In this document: piece after piece, positions 51,849 through 60,576 of the stretch
How the letters are laid out: each line of letters opens with the position of its first letter
Position numbering within the stretch: the stretch's first letter is position 1
Source of the DNA: Sphingomonas gilva
GTDB lineage: Bacteria; Pseudomonadota; Alphaproteobacteria; Sphingomonadales; Sphingomonadaceae
NCBI RefSeq assembly: GCF_003515075.1
Contig: NZ_QWLV01000003.1
Coordinates: 245,774 to 309,773, forward strand
Length of the DNA stretch: 64,000 bases
Direction of reading: 5' to 3'
Translations under genes and position numbers: made by a program
The notes under the pieces: generated by a model
Seen by the model: the letters and a program-made list of their open reading frames with translations, nothing else
Told to the model about the DNA's origin: nothing
Databases searched by the model: none

Positions 51849-53504
51849 ATGACCGACACTCTCACCATCGCCCTGGCGCAGGTCTCTCAGAAGATGGGCG
51901 ATCTCGACGCCAACGCTGCGGCGATGCTCGACTGGCGGGCCAAGGCGGGCGGGGCCGACCTGGTCGTCTTCCCCGAGCTGCAGCTGATCGGCTATCCGCC
52001 CGAGGACCTGGTGCTGAAGCCCGTGCTCGCCGAGCGGTCGGAGGCGGCGCTGGCGAAGCTCGCCGGGGCGACCGGGGACGGCGGCCCGGCGATGCTGGTC
52101 GGCGCGGTGATCCGCCGTGAGGGGCTGCTCTACAACGCCGTGGCGCTGCTCGACGGCGGCGAGATCGCGGCGATCCGGTGCAAGCACGAGCTGCCCAATT
52201 ACGGCACCTTCGACGAGAAGCGGGTCTTCGCACCCGGCCCGCTGCCCGAGCCGATCGAGTTTCGCGGGGTAAGGCTGGGCGTGCCGATCTGCGAGGATAT
52301 CTGGTTCCCGATGGTCGCCGCCCACCTAGACAAGCTGGGCGCCGAGCTGCTGATCGTGCCCAATGGCAGCCCCTATGAGATCGACAAGGACGATGTCCGC
52401 TCGACCCGCGTCGCCAGGGCGCGCGTCGCGGAGACGGGCCTGCCGCTGATCTATCTCAACCGCGTCGGCGGACAGGACGAGCTGGTGTTCGACGGCGCGT
52501 CGTTCGTGCTCGCAGGCGACGGGACGCTGGTCCGTCAGCTGCCCGATTGGGAGGAGGTGCTGGTCACCACGCGCTGGTCGCGCGGCGATGCCGGCTGGAC
52601 CTGCGAGCCCGGGCCGATCGCCGCGCTCGAGCCGCATCCTTCCGACGTCTACCATGCGATGATGGTGGCGCTGCGCGACTATGTCGACGGCAACCGCTTC
52701 CCCGGCGTGGTGCTGGGGCTTTCGGGCGGGATCGATTCGGCGATCTGCGCCGCGATCGCCGCCGATGCGCTGGGGCCCGACCGGGTATGGTGCGTGATGC
52801 TGCCCAGCCGCTTCACCAGCCAGGAGAGCCTGGAGGACGCCGCCGAATGCGCCCGCATGATCGGCTGCAAGCTCGACACGATCCCCATCGTCCCAGCGGT
52901 CGAGGCGTTCGACGCGATGCTGTCGGGCACCTTCGCCGACACCGAGGTCGACATCACCGAGGAGAATATCCAGTCGCGCATCCGCGGCGTCACGCTGATG
53001 GCGCTCTCCAACAAGTTCGGCCACATGCTGCTGACCACCGGCAACAAGAGCGAGATGTCGGTCGGCTATGCGACCATCTATGGCGACATGGCGGGCGGCT
53101 ATAATCCATTGAAGGACGCCTACAAGACGACGGTGTTCGCCATCTCGCGCTGGCGCAACGAACGCCGCCCGCGCTTCGGGCTGGGGCCGGACGGTCCGGT
53201 GATGCCCGAACGCATCGTCACCAAGCCGCCCTCGGCCGAGCTTCGCCCCGACCAGAAGGATTCGGACAGCCTGCCGCCTTATGACGTGCTCGATCCGATC
53301 CTGCACGGCCTGGTCGAGGAGGAGCTGTCGGTGGGCGATGTCGCCGCGCGCGGTTTCGATCACGACACCGTCGCGCGGATCGAGCGGCTGCTCTACGTCG
53401 CCGAGTACAAGCGCCGCCAGGCCCCGCCGGGCGTCAAGCTCGGCACGCGCAATTTCGGGCGCGACCGCCGCTATCCGATCACCAACGCCTTCCGCACGGC
53501 ATGA
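51849..53504 (+). CDS. nadE: Glutamine-dependent NAD+ synthase
   Basis: A 551-residue two-domain enzyme converting deamido-NAD+ to NAD+. The N-terminal CN-hydrolase (glutaminase) domain has the triad regions [16 protein letters not shown] (Glu), [17 protein letters not shown] (Lys) and [11 protein letters not shown] (Cys). The C-terminal synthetase domain has the P-loop [20 protein letters not shown], and [20 protein letters not shown]. The C-terminus ([20 protein letters not shown]) is typical. Start ATG at 51849 lies about 70 bases from the compound hairpin element, which must carry or flank its promoter. Confidence 0.94.
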   Translation: MTDTLTIALAQVSQKMGDLDANAAAMLDWRAKAGGADLVVFPELQLIGYPPEDLVLKPVLAERSEAALAKLAGATGDGGPAMLVGAVIRREGLLYNAVALLDGGEIAAIRCKHELPNYGTFDEKRVFAPGPLPEPIEFRGVRLGVPICEDIWFPMVAAHLDKLGAELLIVPNGSPYEIDKDDVRSTRVARARVAETGLPLIYLNRVGGQDELVFDGASFVLAGDGTLVRQLPDWEEVLVTTRWSRGDAGWTCEPGPIAALEPHPSDVYHAMMVALRDYVDGNRFPGVVLGLSGGIDSAICAAIAADALGPDRVWCVMLPSRFTSQESLEDAAECARMIGCKLDTIPIVPAVEAFDAMLSGTFADTEVDITEENIQSRIRGVTLMALSNKFGHMLLTTGNKSEMSVGYATIYGDMAGGYNPLKDAYKTTVFAISRWRNERRPRFGLGPDGPVMPERIVTKPPSAELRPDQKDSDSLPPYDVLDPILHGLVEEELSVGDVAARGFDHDTVARIERLLYVAEYKRRQAPPGVKLGTRNFGRDRRYPITNAFRTA

Positions 53505-53558
53505 TGGACAATCTGGCCTGAACGGCCCATATTCTGGCCAGAAAAAGGATAGCTCGCC

Positions 53559-53819
53559 ATGCGCCACGTTCCCATCGCCGCCTTCAAGGACCGCGCTTCC
53601 GAATATGTCGCCGCAGCCGAGGCGGGCGAGGAGATCGTCATCACCCGCCACGGCAAGCCTGCCGCGAAGCTGAGCGCTGTAGCGGGCGATATCGAACGCG
53701 AAACGCGCGCACGCGAGGCGCTGGCAAGGATCCGTGAAATAGGAGCCAGGATGCGCGCCGAGGGCCGTACAGCGACGATTGAAGAATTGATCGAGTGGAA
53801 GAACGAGGGGCGTCGGTGA
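53559..53819 (+). CDS. Phd/YefM-family antitoxin
   Basis: An 86-residue antitoxin: MRHVPIAAFKDRASEYVAAA then EAGEEIVITRHGKPAAKLSA, the prevent-host-death signature for DNA binding, followed by a variable helical tail that should wrap the toxin (ALARIREIGARMRAEGRTAT, IEELIEWKNEGRR). It presumably represses its own operon. It overlaps the PIN-domain toxin gene (GTGA). The gene starts 54 bases after nadE. Confidence 0.88.
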   Translation: MRHVPIAAFKDRASEYVAAAEAGEEIVITRHGKPAAKLSAVAGDIERETRAREALARIREIGARMRAEGRTATIEELIEWKNEGRR

Positions 53820-54241
53820 CAAAATATGTGGCCGATGCGTCGGTCGTCGGTCCGCTGCTGTTCAAGGACGAAGCGGATGCGCTGTTCCCCGGCTTGCTCG
53901 ACAGCTTCGTCGCTGGGGAATGCCTGGTCCCCGGCCATTGGCGACTCGAAATCGCGAATCAGATGCTGGTCGGGATGCGCCGGAAGCGGGCGACGCCTCA
54001 AGAAGCCGACACGCTGACGGCAATGTTCGGTCAGTTGCCGATCGCGGTCGATGCGGAGACCAGTGAGCGGGCGCTTGGCGCCACCTACCGGCTGGCCGTC
54101 TCGCACAACTTGACGATTTACGACGCCGCCTATCTCGAGCTCGCGCTCCGCCGCCGGCTTCCGCTGCTCAGCTTCGACCGCGACCTGTTGAAAGCGGCGG
54201 CTGCCGAGAATGTTCCGCTTTTCGACACGGGCGCGCCATGA
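53816..54241 (+). CDS. PIN-domain toxin (VapC-like)
   Basis: A 141-residue PIN-domain protein and putative RNase toxin. The first acidic residue is in KYVADASVVGPLL, the next in WRLEIANQML, and the last pair is in LTIYDAAYLELALRRRLPLL and SFDRDLLKAA, so the four-acid metal site is intact. GTG at 53816 overlaps the antitoxin stop. The stop overlaps the gltX start by 4 bases (ATGA), placing an essential tRNA synthetase gene under possible translational coupling to a toxin-antitoxin operon. Confidence 0.87.
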   Translation: MTKYVADASVVGPLLFKDEADALFPGLLDSFVAGECLVPGHWRLEIANQMLVGMRRKRATPQEADTLTAMFGQLPIAVDAETSERALGATYRLAVSHNLTIYDAAYLELALRRRLPLLSFDRDLLKAAAAENVPLFDTGAP

Positions 54242-55563
54242 CCTCCGTCACCCGCTTCGCCCCTTCGCCGACGGGAGCGCTCCACATCGGCAATATCCGC
54301 ACCGCGCTGATCAACTGGCTGTGGGCGCGCAAGAGCGGCGGGCGCTTCCTGCTCAGGATGGACGATACCGATTCGGCGCGTTCGACCGAGGATTTCGCCC
54401 AGGGCATTCGCGGCGACCTCGCCTGGCTGGGGCTCATCCCCGATAGCGAGGTACGCCAGTCGGACCGGTTCGATCTGTACGAGGGGCGCTTCGCCGCGCT
54501 GCGCGACGCCGGCCATGTCTATCCCTGCTACGAGACGCCCGAGGAGCTCGATCTGCGCCGCAAGATCCTGCTCGGGCGCGGGCTGCCGCCGGTTTACGAG
54601 CGGACGGCGCTCAAGCTGAGCGACGCCGACCGCGCCACGCTGGAAGCCGAGGGACGACGGCCGCATTGGCGCTTCAGGCTCGATCACGACCAGCCGATCG
54701 CGTGGGACGATCTGATCCGCGGGGCCCAGCATTTCGACGCGCACGCGCTGTCCGATCCGGTGATCCGCCGCGCCGACGGCAGCTGGCTCTATATGCTGCC
54801 GAGCGCGATCGACGACGTCGAAATGGGCGTCACCCATGTCGTGCGCGGCGAAGACCATGTCTCGAACACCGCCGCGCAGGTGCAGATGTTCGCCGCTCTG
54901 GGCGCGTCGCCGCCCGCCTTCGCCCATGCCGCGCTGCTGACCGGGGCGGAGGGCAAGCTCTCCAAGCGGCTGGGCTCGCTGGGGGTCGATCATTTCCGCG
55001 AGGCCGGGATCGAGCCGATCGCGGTCAAGGCGCTGCTCGCGCGTCTCGGAACGAGCGATCCGGTCGAGCCAGTGGTGGACACCGCGCCGCTGGTCGCAAC
55101 CTTCGACTTCTCCCGCTTCGGCCGCGCGCCGGCGCGTTTCGACGAGAGCGAGCTGGCCCAGCTCAACACCCGCATCGTCCACCAGCTGCCCTTCGGCGCG
55201 GTGGCCGATCGCCTTCCCCAGGGCATGGACGCCGAGGCCTGGGACGCGGTGCGGCCCAACCTGATCACCGTCGCCGATGCGGCGGTCTGGTGGAGGGTGG
55301 TCGAGGGGCCGGTCGCCGTCACGCCCGACCCCGGAGATCGCGATTATCTGGCCCTCGCCCATCGGCTGGTCGGCGAGATCGACTGGTCCGCCGATCCGTG
55401 GCACGCGCTGACCGGCGCGCTCAAGATCGCGACGGGGCGCAAGGGCAAGTCCTTGTTCCTCCCCCTGCGCCGCGCGCTGACGGGAATGGACCATGGCCCC
55501 GACATGGCGGCTTTGCTGCCGCTGATCGGGCGGGAGCGAGCGCTGGAGCGGCTGCTGCCATGA
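54238..55563 (+). CDS. gltX: Glutamate-tRNA ligase (short form)
   Basis: A 441-residue class I synthetase. RFAPSPTGALHIGNIRTALI carries the HIGH-equivalent motif as HIGN; the KMSKS-type motif is KLSKRLGS. DDTDSARSTEDFAQGIRGDL and VVRGEDHVSNTAAQVQMFAA are conserved. At 441 residues it is shorter than the E. coli enzyme (471) and resembles the second GltX form found in alphaproteobacteria, which often carry two (one may charge tRNA-Gln for amidation). It starts inside the toxin stop codon. Confidence 0.92.
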   Translation: MTSVTRFAPSPTGALHIGNIRTALINWLWARKSGGRFLLRMDDTDSARSTEDFAQGIRGDLAWLGLIPDSEVRQSDRFDLYEGRFAALRDAGHVYPCYETPEELDLRRKILLGRGLPPVYERTALKLSDADRATLEAEGRRPHWRFRLDHDQPIAWDDLIRGAQHFDAHALSDPVIRRADGSWLYMLPSAIDDVEMGVTHVVRGEDHVSNTAAQVQMFAALGASPPAFAHAALLTGAEGKLSKRLGSLGVDHFREAGIEPIAVKALLARLGTSDPVEPVVDTAPLVATFDFSRFGRAPARFDESELAQLNTRIVHQLPFGAVADRLPQGMDAEAWDAVRPNLITVADAAVWWRVVEGPVAVTPDPGDRDYLALAHRLVGEIDWSADPWHALTGALKIATGRKGKSLFLPLRRALTGMDHGPDMAALLPLIGRERALERLLP

Positions 55564-55585
55564 CGCAGAACGGGCTTGCATATGC

Positions 55586-55604
55586 AATGTTATAATGTAG
55601 CATT
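55586..55604. promoter_or_regulatory. Zur-like operator upstream of the TonB-like gene
   Basis: AATGTTATAATGTAGCATT is a 19-base near palindrome. It differs at only two positions from the classical Zur core AATGTTATANTATAACATT. It lies 57 bases before the energy-transducer start and overlaps a TATAAT-like -10 word, so zinc-bound repressor would block transcription. Call is by motif similarity only. Confidence 0.6.
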
Positions 55605-55660
55605 GGAGCCAGGCTGACACCCGGCCTGTCGGGCGGATCGGCCACTCAAGGAGAGCGATC

Positions 55661-56308
55661 ATGGCCTATGCCAATGTCCAACCCAGGAAGCTCAACCCCG
55701 CCAGCCTGGCTGCCGCCATCGCGATCAACGCCGCCGTCTTCGCCGCGCTGCTGACCGCCGCGCCCGCGGTCGAGAAGGTGATTCCCAAGGCGATCGAGAT
55801 CTTCACTCCGGTCGAACCGGAGCCGCCCGAGCCAGTGCCGGCCGAGCCCAGGCCGCAGCCAAGGACGGACACGGCCAAGCCGCCGGTCGTCGATCGGATC
55901 GTCGAGACGCCGACAACGCCCAGAACGCCGATAATCGAGCTCACCCGCGATCCCGTCATCACGCTCGATCCGCCGGTCGCAGGCACGATCGATACCGGTC
56001 CCATCGCCCCGCCCGCGCCGGTGATGACCGAGGCCGTGATCGATCCGCGCTACCTTCGCGACTTCCAGCCCAGCTATCCGCCCGCCAAGATCCGGCTGGA
56101 GGAGGAAGGGCGGGTGACCGTGCGCGTGCTGGTCGGCGCCGAGGGACGCGTGCTGCAGGTGCGGCCGGTCGGCAATCCCGATGCCGATTTCTTCGCCGCC
56201 ACCAGGAAGCAGGCGCTCGCCAAGTGGCGCTTCAAGCCGGCGACGCGGGACGGCGCGCCGATCGAGGCGTGGCGGGAGATTTCGGTGATCTTCCAGCTCG
56301 ACGGCTGA
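55661..56308 (+). CDS. TonB-family energy transducer
   Basis: A 215-residue periplasm-spanning protein: an N-terminal membrane helix (SLAAAIAINAAVFAALLTAA), a proline-rich linker (PVEPEPPEPVPAEPRPQPRT) and a C-terminal TonB domain (QPSYPPAKIRLEEEGRVTVR, VLVGAEGRVLQVRPVGNPDA, KWRFKPATRDGAPIEAWREI). It would pass proton-motive energy to outer-membrane receptors. exbB and exbD are not next to it. The Zur-like box upstream suggests a role in zinc uptake. GGAGAGCGATC precedes the ATG. Confidence 0.88.
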   Translation: MAYANVQPRKLNPASLAAAIAINAAVFAALLTAAPAVEKVIPKAIEIFTPVEPEPPEPVPAEPRPQPRTDTAKPPVVDRIVETPTTPRTPIIELTRDPVITLDPPVAGTIDTGPIAPPAPVMTEAVIDPRYLRDFQPSYPPAKIRLEEEGRVTVRVLVGAEGRVLQVRPVGNPDADFFAATRKQALAKWRFKPATRDGAPIEAWREISVIFQLDG

Positions 56309-56367
56309 CGCCCGGGAGGCCCTGGGGCTGGCGGCAGCGGGCGCCAGCCCCTAGGTTATCAGGCGTC

Positions 56368-56715
56368 ATGTCCTATTTCTCCCGCTTCTCGCCGTTGCGC
56401 GCCTATCGCGACCTCAGGCTGTTCCTTTCCTATCGCAGCAAGCACGAGCTGTGGTTCGGCATCGCCGCGATCGTCATCACCGGCACGATCCTGGCGGGCT
56501 TCGTCGTCGATTCGCGGATGCCGCGGCCGTACAAGCGCGAGATCATCTATTTCGACAACTGGCCGGCCAACCGCACCGATGCGGAGATCATCGCCAAGCA
56601 GAAGGTCGACCAGGCGGCGCGCGAGAAGCAGAAGGCGGAGAACGACAGGATCCTCGCCGAGCGTCGCGCCAAGTTCAAGAAGGTCGACGACGCGCTGGAA
56701 AGCTGGGGGCTTTGA
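56368..56715 (+). CDS. Hypothetical single-span membrane protein
   Basis: A 115-residue protein I cannot assign. It starts MSYFSRFSPLRAYRDLRLFL, has one membrane helix (ELWFGIAAIVITGTILAGFV), then a periplasmic or cytosolic coiled-coil-like charged tail (AEIIAKQKVDQAAREKQKAE, NDRILAERRAKFKKVDDALE). The tail order and length are like small accessory proteins found in this position in other sphingomonads (from general knowledge, not certain). Its stop overlaps the TTG start of ribD, linking it to the riboflavin genes by layout. Confidence 0.75.
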   Translation: MSYFSRFSPLRAYRDLRLFLSYRSKHELWFGIAAIVITGTILAGFVVDSRMPRPYKREIIYFDNWPANRTDAEIIAKQKVDQAAREKQKAENDRILAERRAKFKKVDDALESWGL

Positions 56716-57716
56716 ACGACGCGCGGTGGATGGCCGCCGCGCTGGCGCTCGCCGAGCGCGGCCGCGGCCTCACCGCGCCCAATCCCAATGTCGGCTGCGT
56801 CATCGTCAGCGACGGCCGCGTCGTCGGGCGCGGCTGGACGCAGGCGGGCGGCCGTCCGCACGCCGAGGCGATGGCGCTGGGTGAGGCCGGCGAAGCCGCG
56901 CGCGAGGCGACCGCCTATGTGACGCTGGAACCGTGCGCGCACGAAGGCGGGCGCGGCCCAGCCTGCGCTCCGGCGCTGGCCGAGGCGGGCCTGGCGCGGG
57001 TGGTGATCGGGATCGGCGACCCCGACCCGCGCACCGACGGCGAGGGAATCGCGCATCTCGAACGCGCCGGCGTCGCCGTGACCCGGAACGTGCTTGCGGC
57101 GCAGGCGCGCCGATCGATGGCGGGCTTCCTGACGCGGCGGGCGCTCGGCCGTCCGCACGTCACGCTCAAGCTCGCCGCCTCGCTCGACGGGAGGATCGCG
57201 CTGGCATCGGGCGAGAGCCGCTGGATCACGGGGCCGGAGGCGCGCGCGCATGCGCATCTGGAGCGAGCGCGGCACGAAGCGATCCTGGTCGGGCGCGGCA
57301 CGCTGGCAGCGGACTCGCCTTCGCTCGACGTGCGGCTGCCGGGGCTGGAGGCGCGCAGTCCGCGTCGGGTCGTGCTGACGAGCGCGGGTGCTCCGGACGG
57401 CTGGATGGCGATCGCCGCACCGGACGATGTCGCCGCGCTGGAAAGCGTCGATCACCTGCTGGTCGAAGGCGGAGCGAAAACCGCCGCCGGCTTCCTCGCC
57501 GCCGATCTGGTCGACCGGCTGCTGCTCTACCGTGCGCCGATCCTGATCGGCGAGGGGATCGCGGCGCTGGGCGATATCGGACTGGCGTCGCTCGACGCCG
57601 CGCATGGCCGCTGGCGACTGGCCGATGCGCGCGCGCTTGGCAGCAACCGGCTGGACGTCTACGAGCGCGCCCGAGCCTCATCAGGAAAAGTGGATACCAC
57701 TTTTCCGCCCGGATGA
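56712..57716 (+). CDS. ribD: Bifunctional pyrimidine deaminase/reductase RibD
   Basis: A 334-residue enzyme for the second and third steps of riboflavin synthesis. The deaminase domain has APNPNVGCVIVSDGRVVGRG, the zinc motif GGRPHAEAMALGEAG and LEPCAHEGGRGPACAPAL. The reductase domain shows VTLKLAASLDGRIALASGES, WITGPEARAHAHLERARHEA and LVEGGAKTAAGFLAADLVDR; it is somewhat shorter than in E. coli. The TTG at 56712 (LNDARWMAAALALAERG) overlaps the previous stop and matches the family N-terminus better than the ATG at 56730. The last codons form a hairpin (57676-57718). Confidence 0.9.
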   Translation: MNDARWMAAALALAERGRGLTAPNPNVGCVIVSDGRVVGRGWTQAGGRPHAEAMALGEAGEAAREATAYVTLEPCAHEGGRGPACAPALAEAGLARVVIGIGDPDPRTDGEGIAHLERAGVAVTRNVLAAQARRSMAGFLTRRALGRPHVTLKLAASLDGRIALASGESRWITGPEARAHAHLERARHEAILVGRGTLAADSPSLDVRLPGLEARSPRRVVLTSAGAPDGWMAIAAPDDVAALESVDHLLVEGGAKTAAGFLAADLVDRLLLYRAPILIGEGIAALGDIGLASLDAAHGRWRLADARALGSNRLDVYERARASSGKVDTTFPPG

Positions 57717-57718
57717 GG
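57676..57718. repeat. Stem-loop at the end of ribD
   Basis: GGAAAAGTGG and CCACTTTTCC pair over 10 bp with a 3-base loop; outside them CCTCATC and GATGAGG extend the fold. The unit GGAAAAGTGGATACCACTTT is a common short repeat in alphaproteobacteria. It encodes the last 13 or so residues of RibD and precedes the ribE start by 14 bases. Confidence 0.65.
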
Positions 57719-57732
57719 CGGGAGACCAAGGC

Positions 57733-58338
57733 ATGTTCACCGGAATCATCACCGATATCGGCACGATCGAGGCTCTCGAACAACGCGGCGACCTGCGCGT
57801 GCGCATCGCCACGGCCTATGACACCGCCACCATAGCCCTGGGCGCGTCGATCGCCTGTTCGGGCGTGTGCCTGACCGTGGTCGATCTCGGGCCGGGCTGG
57901 TTCGCGGTCGATGTCTCGGCCGAGACCGTCTCGCGCACCGCGCAGGGGCAGTGGAACGAGGGTCGCCGGCTCAACCTCGAACGCGCCTTGAAGGTGGGCG
58001 ACGAGCTGGGCGGGCATATCGTCACCGGCCATGTCGACGGCGTCGGCGAGGTGGTGTCGGTGACGCCGGAAGGCGATTCGCATCGCGTGACCGTCGCGGC
58101 GCCGCGCGACATCGCGCCGCATCTCGCGGCCAAGGGATCGATCGCGGTCGACGGGGTGTCGCTGACGGTCAATGCGGTCGAGGACACGCCGGAGGGCACG
58201 CGCTTCGGGCTCAACATCATTCCGCATACCGCGGCGATGACCACGCTTGCCGGCCTCGGGCCGGGCATGGCGGTCAACCTCGAGATCGACGTGCTGTCGC
58301 GCTATCTGGCGCGAATGCGGGATTTCGCTGCGGCGTAG
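57733..58338 (+). CDS. ribE: Riboflavin synthase alpha chain
   Basis: A 201-residue enzyme that dismutates lumazine to riboflavin. It has two lumazine-binding domains: MFTGIITDIGTIEALEQRGD with GASIACSGVCLTVVDLGPGW, and GGHIVTGHVDGVGEVVSVTP with GSIAVDGVSLTVNAVEDTPE. The N-terminal MFTGI motif is decisive for the start. It follows ribD after 16 bases and precedes ribBX with a 222-base gap that contains an inverted repeat, so the operon may be read through or restarted. Confidence 0.94.
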   Translation: MFTGIITDIGTIEALEQRGDLRVRIATAYDTATIALGASIACSGVCLTVVDLGPGWFAVDVSAETVSRTAQGQWNEGRRLNLERALKVGDELGGHIVTGHVDGVGEVVSVTPEGDSHRVTVAAPRDIAPHLAAKGSIAVDGVSLTVNAVEDTPEGTRFGLNIIPHTAAMTTLAGLGPGMAVNLEIDVLSRYLARMRDFAAA

Positions 58339-58351
58339 CGGATAGAAGAAG

Positions 58352-58475
58352 AAGGGTGGATTCACGCGAAGGCGCCAAGGCGCAAAGAAGAAAATAGAAG
58401 GATTTGAAGCCGCTGCGCAGCATATTCCTCCTCCGCTTTCTTTGCGCCTTCGCGCCTTCGCGTGAACCATCCTTT
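58352..58475. repeat. Long inverted repeat between ribE and ribBX
   Basis: TTCACGCGAAGGCGCCAAGG then CGCAAAG (58361-58387) pairs with CTTTGCGCCTTCGCGCCTTC then GCGTGAA (58440-58466), about 27 bp with one mismatch, extended outward by imperfect AAGGGTGG/CCATCCTTT. This is a repeat type seen in many sphingomonads and other proteobacteria. No FMN riboswitch (RFN) core was found in the gap. Confidence 0.75.
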
Positions 58476-58501
58476 TTGTGACAGCCGCAACGCCGCGTTG
58501 T

Positions 58502-58519
58502 ATCACACCATAATGTGAT
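58502..58519. promoter_or_regulatory. Candidate operator upstream of ribBX
   Basis: ATCACA, six bases CCATAA, then TGTGAT form a perfect dyad 41 bases before the ribBX start; a half-site-like ATGTGACA lies at 58543-58550. Because RibBX carries an N-terminal helix-turn-helix, self-binding is imaginable, but a separate regulator (for example of the Crp type, given TGTGA half-sites) is equally possible. Confidence 0.42.
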
Positions 58520-58560
58520 TCATCCTTGATGATCTGCTGGAAATGTGACACACCGGCGGC

Positions 58561-59844
58561 ATGAGCACCCCCCTGATCGACAGCCTGCGCGATCTGATCG
58601 CCGAAGGCTCCATCACCAAGGCCGGGCTTGCCCGCGCGGTCGGCCTCCACGCCAACTCGCTGCGCCGGCTCGACGAACCCGACTGGAACCCCACCGCCGA
58701 GACCCTGCTGAAGCTGGAACGCTTCCTGGTGCGCGGCGGCGGCAAGGGGGTGATGGCGTCGGCCGAGGAGATCATCGACGAGGCGCGCAACGGGCGGATG
58801 TACATCCTGGTCGACGACGAGGACCGCGAGAATGAGGGCGACCTGATCATCCCCGCGCAGATGGCGACGCCCGACGCGATCAACTTCATGGCGCGCCACG
58901 GCCGCGGCCTGATCTGCCTGGCGATGACCAAGGCGCGGGTCGACGCGCTGGGGCTCGACCTGATGAGCCGTTCGAACGGCACGCGCCACGAGACCGCCTT
59001 CACCGTCTCGATCGAGGCGCGCGAGGGCGTCACCACCGGCATCTCCGCCGCCGACCGCGCGCGCACCATCTCGGTCGCGATCGACAACGCCAACGGCGCC
59101 GACGCGATCGTCACCCCCGGCCATGTCTTCCCGCTGGTGGCCCGCGAGGGCGGCGTGCTGGTTCGCGCGGGGCACACCGAGGCGGCGGTCGATGTCAGCC
59201 GTCTGGCGGGCCTCAACCCTTCGGGCGTGATCTGCGAGATCATGAAGGACGACGGCACCATGGCGCGGCTCGACGACCTGATCGAGTTCGCCCATCTGCA
59301 CAACATGAAGATCGGCACGATCCGCGACCTGATCGCCTATCGCCGCCGCCACGACCATCTGGTCGAGAAGCGCGCCGAGGCCCGGTTCGAAAGCCAATGG
59401 GGCGGCGAATGGCGCGTGATCACCTATTGGAACAAGGCCGCCTGCACCGAGCAGGTCGCGCTGACCAAGGGACATATCGATCCCGACAGGCCGACCCTGG
59501 TCAGGATGCACGCGCTGTCGCCCTTTTCCGACATCTTCGGCGAGGCGGGCGAGCGCTCCTCGATGCTCAAGCGATCGATGGAGATCATCGGTGAGGAGGG
59601 CGCAGGCGTGATCGTCGTCATCAACAAGCCGCGCGCCGACCAGTTCACCCGCGCGGTGCAGCTGAAGGCGGGCGAGAAGCGCTCGACCGACATGGAGGAG
59701 CTGCGCGACTACGGCGTCGGCGCGATGATCCTGACCGAGCTCGGCGTGGAGGAGATGGTGCTGCTGACCAACACCCATCACAGCCTGGTGGGACTGGATG
59801 GCTATGGGCTGTCGATCGTGGGAGAGCGGCCGGTAGTGGCGTGA
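58561..59844 (+). CDS. ribB: RibBX: DHBP synthase with degenerate GTP cyclohydrolase II and N-terminal HTH
   Basis: A 427-residue protein. Residues about 14-58 ([34 protein letters not shown]) look like a lambda-repressor-type helix-turn-helix. The RibB domain follows, with [20 protein letters not shown] at residues 85-104 and [20 protein letters not shown], so 3,4-dihydroxy-2-butanone 4-phosphate synthesis is expected. The C-terminal RibA-like region has [20 protein letters not shown] where GTP cyclohydrolase II has its three zinc cysteines, so that activity should be lost (the RibBX type known in Proteobacteria). A true ribA must lie elsewhere. Confidence 0.87.
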   Translation: MSTPLIDSLRDLIAEGSITKAGLARAVGLHANSLRRLDEPDWNPTAETLLKLERFLVRGGGKGVMASAEEIIDEARNGRMYILVDDEDRENEGDLIIPAQMATPDAINFMARHGRGLICLAMTKARVDALGLDLMSRSNGTRHETAFTVSIEAREGVTTGISAADRARTISVAIDNANGADAIVTPGHVFPLVAREGGVLVRAGHTEAAVDVSRLAGLNPSGVICEIMKDDGTMARLDDLIEFAHLHNMKIGTIRDLIAYRRRHDHLVEKRAEARFESQWGGEWRVITYWNKAACTEQVALTKGHIDPDRPTLVRMHALSPFSDIFGEAGERSSMLKRSMEIIGEEGAGVIVVINKPRADQFTRAVQLKAGEKRSTDMEELRDYGVGAMILTELGVEEMVLLTNTHHSLVGLDGYGLSIVGERPVVA

Positions 59845-59864
59845 GGCGGACTGAATTCCCGATC

Positions 59865-59973
59865 CGTCACCCCGGACTTGTTCCGGGGTCCATCGGGCGG
59901 CAAGGGTAAGAGCCGGAGGCGTGAGCGCTGCTCTTGCGGCGCGATGGACCCCGGAACAAGTCCGGGGTGACGG
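59865..59973. repeat. Perfect long inverted repeat between ribBX and ribH
   Basis: CCGTCACCCCGGACTTGTTC then CGGGGTCCATCG at the left is repeated in perfect inversion at the right (32-bp arms) with a centre of about 45 bases. It is another dispersed unit of the REPIN kind. The remaining bases to the ribH start carry only a ribosome-binding site. Confidence 0.82.
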
Positions 59974-60036
59974 GGTGGGGGTGAGTGACGCACACCGGCG
60001 TCGGGATGGCGCGTGAGAGCTACCGAAGGAATGACA

Positions 60037-60456
60037 ATGGCCAAGATCCTGATCGTCGAGGCGCGCTATTACGAGCATCTGAACGACCTGCTGCTGCTCG
60101 GCGCGCGCGCCGCGATCGAGGCGGCGGGGCAGGCGCATGAGACGGTGACCGTGCCGGGGGCGCTGGAGATCCCCGCCGCGATCATGCTGGCGTCCGAGAG
60201 CGACCGCTATGACGGCTTCGTCGCGCTGGGCGTCGTCATCCGCGGCGAGACCTATCATTTCGAGATCGTCGCGGGGGAAAGCGCGCGCGGGATCATGGCG
60301 CTGACGATGGACGGGCTCGCCATCGGCAACGGCATCCTCACGGTCGAGAACGAGGCGCAGGCGCTGGAGCGCGCGCACCCGACCCACAAGGACAAGGGCG
60401 GCGAGGCGGCCAAGGCCGCGCTCGCGCTGATGGAGCTGCGAGCGCGATTCGCCTGA
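60037..60456 (+). CDS. ribH: 6,7-dimethyl-8-ribityllumazine synthase
   Basis: A 139-residue subunit that joins the RibB and RibD products. [40 protein letters not shown], and [20 protein letters not shown] (with the catalytic histidine) followed by [20 protein letters not shown] are the family landmarks. The ATG at 60037 has GAAGGA six bases upstream; the ATG at 60031 would be too close. No nusB follows, unlike many genomes; the next 676 bases are repeats. Confidence 0.93.
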   Translation: MAKILIVEARYYEHLNDLLLLGARAAIEAAGQAHETVTVPGALEIPAAIMLASESDRYDGFVALGVVIRGETYHFEIVAGESARGIMALTMDGLAIGNGILTVENEAQALERAHPTHKDKGGEAAKAALALMELRARFA

Positions 60457-60518
60457 CCCTTCCGGGCGCTGTTCGGTCATGCATCATATAGGGAGCCGCG
60501 CGCGGTCGAGAGATGGGA

Positions 60519-60547
60519 TGGGCCCCTGCCTTCGCAGGGGCGACGGG
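60519..60547. repeat. Half copy of family 1 palindrome
   Basis: GGGCCCCTGCCTTCGCAGGG then GCGACGG is one arm of the family 1 unit. It lies 63 bases after ribH in the long ribH-Old Yellow Enzyme gap and is probably a remnant. Confidence 0.65.
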
Positions 60548-60576
60548 GACAGGTGCAAGCCGCCCAAAGGTAACGG

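Noticed and set aside
58339..58560. FMN riboswitch before ribBX or elsewhere near rib genes
   Set aside because: No RFN core words (such as AGGG, CGGCGGT, CCCGACC in order) were found; the gap holds an inverted repeat and a simple dyad instead.
57226..60480. A 1084-codon minus-strand frame across the riboflavin genes
   Set aside because: Overlaps ribD, ribE, ribBX and ribH, all with unmistakable motifs, and crosses repeat elements. Shadow frame.
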